64,000 bases of DNA from Streptomyces hygroscopicus (GTDB taxonomy: Bacteria > Actinomycetota > Actinomycetes > Streptomycetales > Streptomycetaceae): assembly GCA_002021875.1 (NCBI GenBank), contig CP018627.1:10726001-10790000 (forward strand). The letters are read 5' to 3'. Made by a program: the position numbers and the translations under genes. Position 1 is the first letter of the stretch. Every line of letters begins with the position of its first letter. This document shows positions 23,441-30,356 of this stretch, one piece after another. The notes below the pieces were generated by a model. That model did not search any database, was not told the DNA's origin, and saw nothing but the letters and a program-made list of their open reading frames with translations.

Positions 23441-24877
23441 ATGACCGCAAAGCTCTTTACGACGGAAGCGGTGCACACGCTTCCCGAGTTCGAGCAGCGG
23501 GCCCTGGGCATCGCCGACGCGCTCCGCGAGCGTGGCGTCAGCGACGGCACCCGGGTCATGCTGAAGGCAGGCAACTCCGCCGGTTATGTGGGGGCCCTCC
23601 TCGCCCTGATGCACGTCGGCGCGTCGATCGTCATGGTCGACCACCAGGAGCGGGCGGAGGCGACACAGCGCATCTGTGACCGGGCCGGCGTCAAGATATG
23701 CGTGGTCGACGACGACACCCCGATGCCCGAGAGCGGCCCGGCCCGGGTCACCGTCTACGAGCTGCTCGTGGCGGGCGTGGATCAGTCCCCCGCCGAGCGG
23801 CGGCTGTCCTTCGACACCTGGTGCGAGCTGCCCGACGGCCTGATCATGTGGTCCTCCGGGTCCACCGGGGAGCCCAAGGGCGTCGTCAAGACCGGGGCGA
23901 AGTTCCTGAAGAACCTGGAGCGCAACGCCGAGCAGGTGGGCCACCGCTCCGACGACGTCCTGCTGCCGCTGCTGCCCTTCTCCCACCAGTACGGGCTGTC
24001 CATGGTGCTCATCGCCTGGCTGGTCAAGTGCTCGCTGGTCATCGCGCCCTACCGGCGTCTGGACCGGGCGATGACCATGGCGGGCACCTGCGGGGCGACG
24101 GTGGTCGACGCCACCCCGGCCAGCTACCGCAGCATGCTCAACATGATGGGCCGTAAGTCCGCCCTGGCGGACGAGCTGTCCGGTGTCCGCATGTTCTGCA
24201 GCGGGGCGGCCCCGCTGGACCCCGGTCTGGTCGGCGACTACGTCAAGAAGTTCGGGCTGCCCCTGCTGGACAGCTACGGCAGCACCGAGGCCGGAAACGT
24301 GGCCTTCGCGACCGAGGACAACGTCGTCGCCTGCGGGCGGGCCGTCGAGGGCCTGAAGCTGCGGATCGTGGACGACGAGGGCGCCGCCCTCCCCTCGGGC
24401 GAGGTCGGGGAGATCCAGGTCCACTCGCCCGACCTGATGGAGGGCTACCTGGCGGTCGACGGCACGGTGGCCCCCGTCGACCCGGACAAGACCGACTGGT
24501 ACCCCACCGGCGACTTCGGCTATCTCGACGGCGGGGACAATCTCTTCGTCCTCGGCCGGAAGTCCGCGGTGCACCGCAACGGCCACACGCTCTACCCCGA
24601 GATCATCGAGCACAAGCTGGCCGCGGGCGGCTGTCTCGTCAAGGTCGTGCCCGTCCCCGACGAGCAGCGCGGCTGCCAGCTCGTCTTCTTCGTGGAGGAC
24701 GAGCAGCAGCGGGAGTCGCGGTTCTGGCGGGAGCCGATCAACTCCCTGCTGCCCGCCTTCGAGCACCCCAACCGCATTCACGTCCTGGAGCGATTCCCGC
24801 TGAACCGCAACGGCAAGCCCGACAAGCGACAACTCGAGCAGCTCGCTCTCGACCTGGCACCCGGAGCGAAGGCATGA
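23441..24877 (+). CDS. Acyl-CoA/ACP synthetase (ANL superfamily), probable starter-acid ligase
   Basis: 478 aa. The adenylate-forming motifs are all present: P-loop SSGSTGEPKGVV, DSYGSTEAG, YPTGDFG, the hinge GRKSAVHRNGHTLYP and the C-terminal catalytic lysine in NRNGKPDKRQL. It is shorter than a typical 500-550 aa acyl-CoA ligase, with a reduced N-terminal lobe. The in-frame TGA at 23432 fixes the start at ATG 23441; a purine-rich AAGAAAGG lies about 14 bp upstream. It overlaps the next gene by ATGA. Position directly after an ACP-first synthase argues that it activates the starter acid. The chemistry of that acid cannot be read from the sequence. 4-guanidinobutyrate (azalomycin-type) and a beta-amino acid (macrolactam-type) are the two precedents I consider. 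Confidence 0.85.
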   Translation: MTAKLFTTEAVHTLPEFEQRALGIADALRERGVSDGTRVMLKAGNSAGYVGALLALMHVGASIVMVDHQERAEATQRICDRAGVKICVVDDDTPMPESGPARVTVYELLVAGVDQSPAERRLSFDTWCELPDGLIMWSSGSTGEPKGVVKTGAKFLKNLERNAEQVGHRSDDVLLPLLPFSHQYGLSMVLIAWLVKCSLVIAPYRRLDRAMTMAGTCGATVVDATPASYRSMLNMMGRKSALADELSGVRMFCSGAAPLDPGLVGDYVKKFGLPLLDSYGSTEAGNVAFATEDNVVACGRAVEGLKLRIVDDEGAALPSGEVGEIQVHSPDLMEGYLAVDGTVAPVDPDKTDWYPTGDFGYLDGGDNLFVLGRKSAVHRNGHTLYPEIIEHKLAAGGCLVKVVPVPDEQRGCQLVFFVEDEQQRESRFWREPINSLLPAFEHPNRIHVLERFPLNRNGKPDKRQLEQLALDLAPGAKA

Positions 24878-25908
24878 CAGAGCCACAGGCGACAGAGTCC
24901 GAGACCCCCGAGCCCCAGGCGACAGAGTCCCGGGCAACGGAGTCACAGCCGGGCCGCACGGCGTTCGTCTTCCCCGGGATGGGGCCCTTCCGCTTCACCG
25001 ACGTGGGCGAGTTCCTGCTGACCAACCCCCATGCCCGGCGCCGGCTCGCGATCGCCGACGAGGTGGTGGGGTACTCCGTCTTCGACCGGTACCGCCAGTC
25101 GGACGGCGACGAGGAGGGGCAGTACGCCGCCCACACCCAGATAGCCTTCCTGACCGTCTGCCTCTCGCTCGCCGACTGGGCGGAGGAGACGCTGGGAGAG
25201 AAGCCCGAGCTGTGCGCCGGACCGAGCTTCGGCCAGCGGGCCGCGGTGACCTACGCGGGGTCCCTGCCCTTCGAGGAGACCGTGCGGCTCACCGCCGAGC
25301 TGGCCCGCTGCGAGGAGGAGTACTTCGCGCAGGAGCACCGTGAGGCCGTTACGCACTGCGTGATCCACACCCCCGAGGAGAGCCTTCGCAAGGCGCTGGG
25401 CGAACTGGACGACGAGGGGGAGTGGCACGACGTCTCCGGCTATATCGACAAGGGCTTCTATCTCGTGTCCCTGCGCGAGCCCGTGCTCGACCGGTTCAAG
25501 AAGCGGATCGGCGACCTCGGCGGCTACAACATGTACACGATGTGGCCGCCCGTACACGCCCCCTCGTTCGGCGACCTGCGCCGCAAGGCGGAGGAAGAGG
25601 TCTTCGGCAGCTTCGAGCTGGCCGACCCCAAGCTCCCGGTCGTCTCCGACCAGAACGGCGCGCTGCTGACCGACGCGGAGCGGGTGCGCACCATGCTGCT
25701 CGACACCTTCAACTGCCCGATCCGCTGGCCGGACATGGTGGAGACGATGCGGGAGCACGGCATCACCAAGATCTGCATCTCGGGCCCGGACAACCTCTTC
25801 GGCCGGGTGAACAGCACCGGGGAGAACTTCGAGGTCCTGGCCATCGACGCCCGCAAGGCGATGCGCCCGCGCGTCCGTCAGCGGAGCGCTCGCCGGGCGC
25901 GGCGGTGA
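24874..25908 (+). CDS. Stand-alone acyltransferase (FabD-fold), probable starter loading enzyme
   Basis: 344 aa, overlapping the ligase stop (ATGA), so translationally coupled. After a low-complexity N-terminus with repeated QATES words comes the acyltransferase start FVFPGMG. The nucleophile elbow is GPSFG (Ser118) instead of the usual GHSxG. The second catalytic residue is His228 in WPPVHAPSF, at the place of the HAFH/YASH motif in PKS ATs. The C-terminal part keeps the AT pattern (NCPIRWPDMVETM). Inference: it moves the acyl group made by the neighbouring ligase from CoA or a carrier protein to the loading ACP of the 16415 synthase. It is not a normal malonyl transferase by motif or context. 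Confidence 0.82.
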   Translation: MTEPQATESETPEPQATESRATESQPGRTAFVFPGMGPFRFTDVGEFLLTNPHARRRLAIADEVVGYSVFDRYRQSDGDEEGQYAAHTQIAFLTVCLSLADWAEETLGEKPELCAGPSFGQRAAVTYAGSLPFEETVRLTAELARCEEEYFAQEHREAVTHCVIHTPEESLRKALGELDDEGEWHDVSGYIDKGFYLVSLREPVLDRFKKRIGDLGGYNMYTMWPPVHAPSFGDLRRKAEEEVFGSFELADPKLPVVSDQNGALLTDAERVRTMLLDTFNCPIRWPDMVETMREHGITKICISGPDNLFGRVNSTGENFEVLAIDARKAMRPRVRQRSARRARR

Positions 25909-25965
25909 CGGCCGTTCCGCCCTGGGCCACGGCCGGCCCCGGATCGTCGTCCGCCGTCTGACGGA

Positions 25966-25989
25966 GGGCGCTGCCCTCGGGCAGCGCCC
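25966..25989 (+). terminator. Hairpin at the right end of the polyketide operon
   Basis: Perfect 11-bp inverted repeat GGGCGCTGCCC / GGGCAGCGCCC separated by 2 nt, 58 bp after the acyltransferase stop and before the TetR gene. Confidence 0.65.
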
Positions 25990-26033
25990 AGCCGGCGGCC
26001 GGACGTCGTCCGCGGCACCACCTCCCCGTAAAA

Positions 26034-26047
26034 TTGACTGATCGATC
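26034..26047 (+). promoter_or_regulatory. Possible promoter/autoregulatory site of the TetR gene
   Basis: A TTGACT -35-like hexamer (26034-26039) is followed immediately by the 8-bp palindrome GATCGATC (26040-26047), which would sit in the promoter spacer. This is suggestive only; no convincing -10 hexamer is visible. Confidence 0.35.
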
Positions 26048-26068
26048 TCGAAAGGTTTGTGTGCCGGT

Positions 26069-26677
26069 ATGGCACGGAGGAAGGAATTCGACCCCGAGGC
26101 GGCGCTGGACGCCGCGATGCGGCTGTTCTGGCGCAATGGCTATGAGGGAACGTCCACCAGCGACCTGGTGGACGGCCTGGGAATCGCGCGGGCAAGTCTG
26201 TACGGGACCTTCGGGTCCAAACGCGGACTGTATCTGGCCGCGCTCGACCGCTTTCTCTCCGGCGCCGCCGCGCCGAGCCCGGCCGACATCCTGGCGTCGC
26301 GTGCGTCCGCCCTGGATGCCGTCCGGGATCTGCTGGAGACCAGCGCGGCAGCCCCGAAGCCGGGTACGCCCCAGGGCTGCTTCGCGGTGAACGCCACGGT
26401 GGAGCACGGGGATTCCGACCCCGAGATCTCGCGGCGCCTGGAGGGCAACCGAAGCCGCCTCGAGACCGCGCTCTTCGGTGCGCTGCTGAGGGCCCGCGCA
26501 CAGGGCAAGCTGGCGCCCGGCGTCGATCCGAGTTCGGCGGCGACCATGCTGGCCTCGCTCAACAGCGGCCTGAAGGTGCTGTCGTGCGCGGGCGAGGGCC
26601 AGCGCGACCGCATCACCACCACGGTCGACACCGTCATGGCGATGCTGACTTCCCCGGCGGCCGCCGTTACCGGCTGA
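26069..26677 (+). CDS. TetR/AcrR-family transcriptional regulator
   Basis: 202 aa from ATG 26069; a purine-rich GAAAGG lies 13 bp upstream. An upstream in-frame TTG at 26057 would leave no room for a ribosome site. The N-terminal helix-turn-helix is typical (GYEGTSTSDLVDGLG, then ASLYGTFGSKRGLYLAAL). The C-terminal ligand domain contains GCFAVNATVE, a motif of one common actinobacterial TetR group. It lies 160 bp beyond the acyltransferase gene and after a hairpin, so it may mark the cluster edge rather than belong to it. The target is unknown. Confidence 0.9.
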   Translation: MARRKEFDPEAALDAAMRLFWRNGYEGTSTSDLVDGLGIARASLYGTFGSKRGLYLAALDRFLSGAAAPSPADILASRASALDAVRDLLETSAAAPKPGTPQGCFAVNATVEHGDSDPEISRRLEGNRSRLETALFGALLRARAQGKLAPGVDPSSAATMLASLNSGLKVLSCAGEGQRDRITTTVDTVMAMLTSPAAAVTG

Positions 26678-26766
26678 CGGCGGTGATCCGCGACCGCATC
26701 GAAGCGGCCGACCGGCTCATCTGACCCGAGCCGCGGACGCGCCGGGGCCGGCCCTCCGCCTCCGTG

Positions 26767-26804
26767 CTCTCTTGTGGTGACTCGGGAGCTGTAGGAGAGT
26801 GGCC
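26767..26804 (+). promoter_or_regulatory. 38-bp element (copy A) upstream of hxlR-type gene
   Basis: Gap-free match (31 of 38 positions) to 27724-27761. The core is GGTGACTCGGGAGCT (26776-26790), and the element is flanked by CTCTCT and AGGAGAGTGGCC. The last part also supplies the ribosome-binding site of the regulator at 26807, so binding here would directly block its expression. Confidence 0.6.
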
Positions 26805-26806
26805 CC

Positions 26807-27187
26807 ATGGGCACCAAGCAGTACACCGGCTCGCCCGAGGACGCCGATCTGATGCGCGCGGACTCCTTGGCGCGGGAGATCTTCGCGGATGTCGCCAACA
26901 AGTGGGCGTTCCTGATCATCGAGTTCCTCGGGGAACGCACCCTGCGCTTCAGCGAGTTGCGGAACGAGGTCGAGGGCATCAGCCACAAGATGCTCACCCA
27001 GAACCTGCGCATGCTGGAGCGCAACGGCCTGGTCGAGCGGAAGGTGCACCCCACCGTGCCGCCCCGGGTCGAGTACACCCTCACCGAGGCGGGCCGGGCC
27101 CTGCGCGCGACGGTCGACGGCATGTGCGGCTGGACCCACACCTACCTCGGCCACATCGAGGACTCCCGCCGCCGCTTCGACGCCTGA
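26807..27187 (+). CDS. HxlR-family winged-helix regulator
   Basis: 126 aa, ATG preceded by TAGGAGAG. Typical HxlR layout: a helix with NKWAFLIIEFLGERTLRFSEL, the recognition stretch ISHKMLTQNLRMLERNGLV, and the wing VPPRVEYTLTEAGRALR. The usual N-terminal redox/ligand Cys of many HxlR proteins is absent; the only Cys is near the C-terminus (GMCGWTH). It faces the convergent Rid-family gene across a hairpin, and both genes carry the same upstream 38-bp element. It therefore probably controls itself and that gene. Confidence 0.92.
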   Translation: MGTKQYTGSPEDADLMRADSLAREIFADVANKWAFLIIEFLGERTLRFSELRNEVEGISHKMLTQNLRMLERNGLVERKVHPTVPPRVEYTLTEAGRALRATVDGMCGWTHTYLGHIEDSRRRFDA

Positions 27188-27215
27188 TCGGGGGAGCACT
27201 CACTGCGACCGCGCG

Positions 27216-27240
27216 GTGGCCCCGCCTCCTGCGGGGCCAC
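27216..27240. terminator. Bidirectional terminator between convergent genes
   Basis: Perfect 10-bp stem GTGGCCCCGC / GCGGGGCCAC, loop CTCCT, between the stop codons of the HxlR gene and the Rid-family gene. Confidence 0.8.
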
Positions 27241-27253
27241 GTCGGCGGTCACG

Positions 27254-27661
27254 TCAGTCGAGGACCGCGGTGGCTTCGATCTCGACCAGATGCTCGGGGA
27301 CGTCCAGCGCCGCGACCCCCAGCAGTGTGCCCGGCGGGACCGGGGTGACCCCCAGCTTCGCGGCCGCCCGAGCCGCCCCCTCCAGGAACAGGGGCATCTT
27401 GTCGGGCGTCCAGTCGACGACGTAGACGGTCAGTTTCGCCACATCGTCGAAGGAGCCGCCGACCTCGGCCAGGGCGGTGCCGATGTTGAGGTAGCACCGC
27501 TCGACCTGAGTGGCGAGGTCGCCTTCGCCGACCGTGACCCCGTTTGCATCCCAGGCGACCTGCCCGGCGATATGGACCAGCCTCGACCCGGTCGCGATCG
27601 ACACCTGCCGGTACACCTCGATCTCCGGCAATCCGCTGGGGTTTACCAGGGTGATGGCCAT
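27254..27661 (-). CDS. Rid-family (YjgF/YER057c/UK114) protein, not canonical RidA
   Basis: 135 aa from the ATG ending at 27661, with AAGGCAGG upstream. The fold signature is clear: IAGQVAWDANG, then VYVVDW and PPGTLLGVAAL near the C-terminus. In true RidA the last motif carries the active-site Arg; here that position is Gly. The protein therefore belongs to one of the non-deaminase Rid subgroups or has another substrate. An upstream in-frame ATG near 27781 would run through the 38-bp element at 27724-27761, so I reject it. Confidence 0.88.
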   Translation of the reverse strand: MAITLVNPSGLPEIEVYRQVSIATGSRLVHIAGQVAWDANGVTVGEGDLATQVERCYLNIGTALAEVGGSFDDVAKLTVYVVDWTPDKMPLFLEGAARAAAKLGVTPVPPGTLLGVAALDVPEHLVEIEATAVLD

Positions 27662-27723
27662 GCTGCCTGCCTTCTCATCAGGGGAGCCCACGGGCTCGCT
27701 TCCGCGGAGCCCACGGGGACGCG

Positions 27724-27761
27724 CTCTCTCTTGGTTACCCGGAAACCGTAGGAGAGTGGCC
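27724..27761 (-). promoter_or_regulatory. 38-bp element (copy B) upstream of the Rid-family gene
   Basis: 31 of 38 bases match 26767-26804. The core GGTTACCCGGAAACC (27732-27746) is a near-perfect palindrome. It lies 63-100 bp before the start of the Rid-family gene. Confidence 0.6.
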
Positions 27762-27786
27762 GCTGACATGGAAGAACGCACTTTTC

Positions 27787-27820
27787 GGTGACTGGGGAAC
27801 CTTTTGGTGACCGCGTAGCC
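27787..27820. promoter_or_regulatory. Two further copies of the HxlR-type operator core
   Basis: GGTGACTGGGGAACC (27787-27801) and the weaker GGTGACCGCGTAGCC (27806-27820) repeat the same core at 19-bp spacing. They lie between the Rid-family gene and the Cip1-like gene, so either promoter could be the target. Confidence 0.5.
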
Positions 27821-27897
27821 CAGGGGGCTCGCGCACCGGTTCCGCGGACGCCCGGCCTTCCGGGTTTGTCATGGACGGGCTACAGTGCCGGGCGTGA

Positions 27898-27911
27898 TGG
27901 GAGCGCTCCCA
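27898..27911. promoter_or_regulatory. CebR-type operator (cellobiose/cellulose regulon)
   Basis: Perfect 14-bp palindrome TGGGAGCGCTCCCA, identical to the established CebR consensus of Streptomyces. It lies 36 bp upstream of the start of the secreted Cip1-like gene. CebR binding here should be relieved by cello-oligosaccharides. Confidence 0.85.
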
Positions 27912-27947
27912 AGCTCTGGATCGTCCTGACCAGCCGAAGGATCCGCC

Positions 27948-28736
27948 ATGACCCCCACACCACACCGCGCCCTTGCCGCCGCCGCGGTGGCCGTGGCGCT
28001 GGCGCTGACCACCCCGGCCGCGCCACGGGCCTCGGCACAACCGGCGGCCTGCGCCGCCAATGGCTTCTGCGAGGACTTCGAGTCCCAGACCGGTACCACC
28101 CCCGCGGGCCGCTGGACCACGACCGTCGCCAACTGCTCCGGCTCCGGCACCGCCACCGTGGACACCACGACGGCTCACGGCGGCACCACGTCGGTGCGGA
28201 TCACGGGCAAGGCGGGATACTGCAACCACGCCTTCGCCGGCACCTCGCTGTCCGGTCTGCCGTCCGGTGGCGACCTCTACGGACGCTTCTGGGTCCGCCA
28301 CACCACCGCGTTGCCCGCCCAGCACGTCACGTTCGCCGCCCTGCGCGACGCCAACGACAACGGCAGGGACCTGCGCATGGGGGGTCAGAACAAGGCATTG
28401 CAGTGGAACCGCGAGTCGGACGACGCCACTCTCCCCGCCCAGAGCCCGGCGGGCGTCGCGCTCAGCACCCCGCTGCCCGTCAACACCTGGACCTGTCTGG
28501 AGTTCCGCCTCGACCGCACCGCGGGCCGCCTGGACACCTGGGTGAACGGCGCGCTCGTCACCGGCCTGGTGGTGGACGGCACCCCGACCCAGGACGTCGA
28601 CCAGCAATGGCTGAGCCGGGGCGGGTGGCGGCCCGCCCCGGGCGATCTGCGGCTGGGCTGGGAGAGTTACGGCGAGGGCGACGACACTCTCTGGTACGAC
28701 GACGTGGCCGTCGGCACCTCCCGGATCGGCTGCTGA
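27948..28736 (+). CDS. Secreted Cip1-like (polysaccharide lyase-fold) cellulolysis-associated protein
   Basis: 262 aa. ATG with GAAGG seven bases upstream. A Sec signal peptide (hydrophobic AAAAVAVALALTTPAA, probable cleavage after ASA near residue 30) precedes a beta-rich domain. Recognisable stretches are CEDFES, GGTTSVRITGKAGYCNH, GRFWVRHTT, HVTFAALRDANDNG, LRMGGQN and WNRESDDATLP. These are the pattern I associate with the cellulose-induced protein Cip1 of Trichoderma and its streptomycete relatives. The CebR box upstream supports a role in plant cell-wall degradation. The catalytic activity of the family is not settled. Confidence 0.72.
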   Translation: MTPTPHRALAAAAVAVALALTTPAAPRASAQPAACAANGFCEDFESQTGTTPAGRWTTTVANCSGSGTATVDTTTAHGGTTSVRITGKAGYCNHAFAGTSLSGLPSGGDLYGRFWVRHTTALPAQHVTFAALRDANDNGRDLRMGGQNKALQWNRESDDATLPAQSPAGVALSTPLPVNTWTCLEFRLDRTAGRLDTWVNGALVTGLVVDGTPTQDVDQQWLSRGGWRPAPGDLRLGWESYGEGDDTLWYDDVAVGTSRIGC

Positions 28737-28754
28737 GCCACCGTCAAGGACAGC

Positions 28755-28769
28755 GCCCGGCAACCGGGC
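28755..28769 (+). terminator. Weak hairpin after Cip1-like gene
   Basis: GCCCGG-CAA-CCGGGC. It is followed by a direct repeat of the same CCGGGCAACCGGG words, then GGGTTCA repeats running into the end of the convergent DUF3616 gene. Confidence 0.4.
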
Positions 28770-28789
28770 CGGGCAACCGGGTCAGGGGT

Positions 28790-30220
28790 TCAGGGGTTCA
28801 GGGGGAAGCTGACCGACCGGGACTTCTTCCACTCCTCGTGCTCCAGGTCCTTGGCCTCGGTGCCGTCCCCGTACAGGTCGGCCGAGCCGCTGTCGGTGAT
28901 GACCTGGGCCCGGGCGCCGGGAGCCGAGAGGTCGGGCACGTCCACCACGATCTCCCAGCCGCCCGGGTCGGCCGTCGGCAGGTCGCGCCGCTTGACCGGC
29001 TGGTGTCCGGCGACGCCGTCCCAGGAGTAGAGCGCGTACGGGGCGCTGTTGTCCTCGGCCGCCCAGGAACCCGCCACGATCAGGTACTGGCCCTTGTCGT
29101 TGCGGCGGATGTCGCGCACGCTCAGGCCCCCGAGGTCGAGGGTGATCGGGGCGCCGAAGGTGGCGTGGGTGTCCTTGTCGCTGCCGGACCGGGCCAGCTC
29201 GTCGGCATTGGTGACCGGGACCAGCAGCGCCTTGCCGCCGTCGGCGGGCGGCACCAGTGGCGCCCGGAAGCCGATGTACGCGGTGGAGTCGGAGCCGGGC
29301 GCGAACTCCAGGCCCTCGACGTTGAATCCGTCGATCTGCTTGGGCACCTGGCCGTCCGCGGTGCCCTTGGCGAAGCCGAGCCGGTCGCCGTTGGCCTTGT
29401 CCCAGTCCACCAGGTCCTCGCGCAGGTCCTGATACGAGCCGCCGACCTCGAGCTCGGTGTCGGCGCCCGAACCGGAGACGGCAGTGGTGAAGAGGGTGAA
29501 GCGGTCCTTCTTCGGCTCGCCGTCCTTGTTGTTGCCCAGCGAGCCGGTCCAGTAGATGGTGTCGCCGACGCGGGCCGCGGCCTCGATGTCGATCTCCTTG
29601 TCGACATCGAGGCCGGAGCTGACGTCCCAGGTGCGCACCGGCGCGCCGGACGCGTCACGGCGGTACAGGCGCAGGACGTTGGACTCGTCGTCGGCGACGA
29701 CCATGTAGCCGTCGCCGACGTCCACGGCGGCGGAGGAGTCGCTGGAGCCGGTCAGGTAGCGGGTGTCGGTGGCGTTGCCCACGGCGCCGGAGGCCGCGTA
29801 GTGCAGGGTGGTGGTGGCGCTCTTGCCGCCGAGGCCGTTCACCTTGAGGGTGAGGTCGGTGTAGCCCTTGCCGCGCGCCCGTACGGCCACCTCGCGGGTG
29901 GCGCCGGTGCTGGTCACCGTGACGTCCCCGGTCTCCGCGACCGAGCCGTGGGTGGTGGCGGTCGCGGACATGGTGAGCGCGTCCGCGTCGGCGCCGCTCT
30001 GGCCGACCTTCACGGTCACCGTCGGGTCGCCGGTGGCGCCGACGGCGCCGGACAGGTACGAGGTGGCCGGTTTGATGGTCGGCGTGCCGTAGTCCGCGTT
30101 CCCGGCCACCGCGGAGGCCGGGAGTGCGGACAGCGTCGTGGCGCCGGCCACCAGCGCCAGCGCGGCGGCGTGGACGACCCGGCGGGTACGGCGCGGGGGA
30201 GCGGCATGGAACGGGACCAT
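28790..30220 (-). CDS. Secreted DUF3616-type protein (beta-propeller-like)
   Basis: 476 aa from the ATG ending at 30220. A twin-arginine-like or Sec signal peptide (PRRTRRVVHAAALALVAGATT, cleavage near ASA-VAG) is followed by an Ig-like segment and a repetitive Asp/Gly-rich domain. Segments such as VADDESNVLRLYRRD, KEIDIEAAARVGDTIYWTGS, IDGFNVEGLEFAPGSDS and YIGFRAPLVPP are typical of DUF3616 exoproteins (phytase-like propeller). Function unknown. Longer upstream in-frame starts would add a non-hydrophobic extension before the signal peptide, so I prefer 30220. Confidence 0.82.
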   Translation of the reverse strand: MVPFHAAPPRRTRRVVHAAALALVAGATTLSALPASAVAGNADYGTPTIKPATSYLSGAVGATGDPTVTVKVGQSGADADALTMSATATTHGSVAETGDVTVTSTGATREVAVRARGKGYTDLTLKVNGLGGKSATTTLHYAASGAVGNATDTRYLTGSSDSSAAVDVGDGYMVVADDESNVLRLYRRDASGAPVRTWDVSSGLDVDKEIDIEAAARVGDTIYWTGSLGNNKDGEPKKDRFTLFTTAVSGSGADTELEVGGSYQDLREDLVDWDKANGDRLGFAKGTADGQVPKQIDGFNVEGLEFAPGSDSTAYIGFRAPLVPPADGGKALLVPVTNADELARSGSDKDTHATFGAPITLDLGGLSVRDIRRNDKGQYLIVAGSWAAEDNSAPYALYSWDGVAGHQPVKRRDLPTADPGGWEIVVDVPDLSAPGARAQVITDSGSADLYGDGTEAKDLEHEEWKKSRSVSFPLNP

Positions 30221-30356
30221 CGTGAGCAACCCTTCGTCAGCTGCGGGGCCGGTCGGTGGACCGGCACACCGCCCTGACGATGGATCATTTACATGGCGTG
30301 TGCATGAACGACCCCCGAACATGGACCACTTCCGGCCAAGGAGGGGGCCGTCGCGG

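Noticed and set aside
23317..23679. 120-codon open frame overlapping the ligase start
   Set aside because: Out of frame with the ligase, begins right after the PKS stop, contains the terminator hairpin and loses all motif sense after 23441.
24874..25908. Housekeeping malonyl-CoA:ACP transacylase (FabD)
   Set aside because: The GPSFG elbow, coupling to an acid ligase and position next to an ACP-first synthase fit a starter acyltransferase better.
27254..27781. Longer Rid-family protein with an N-terminal extension
   Set aside because: The extension would be read through the shared 38-bp regulatory element; the internal ATG at 27661 has a good ribosome site and fits family length.
27788..30277. 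829-codon plus-strand open frame
   Set aside because: It runs across the Cip1-like gene in another frame and antisense to the DUF3616 gene; no recognisable domain or start signal.
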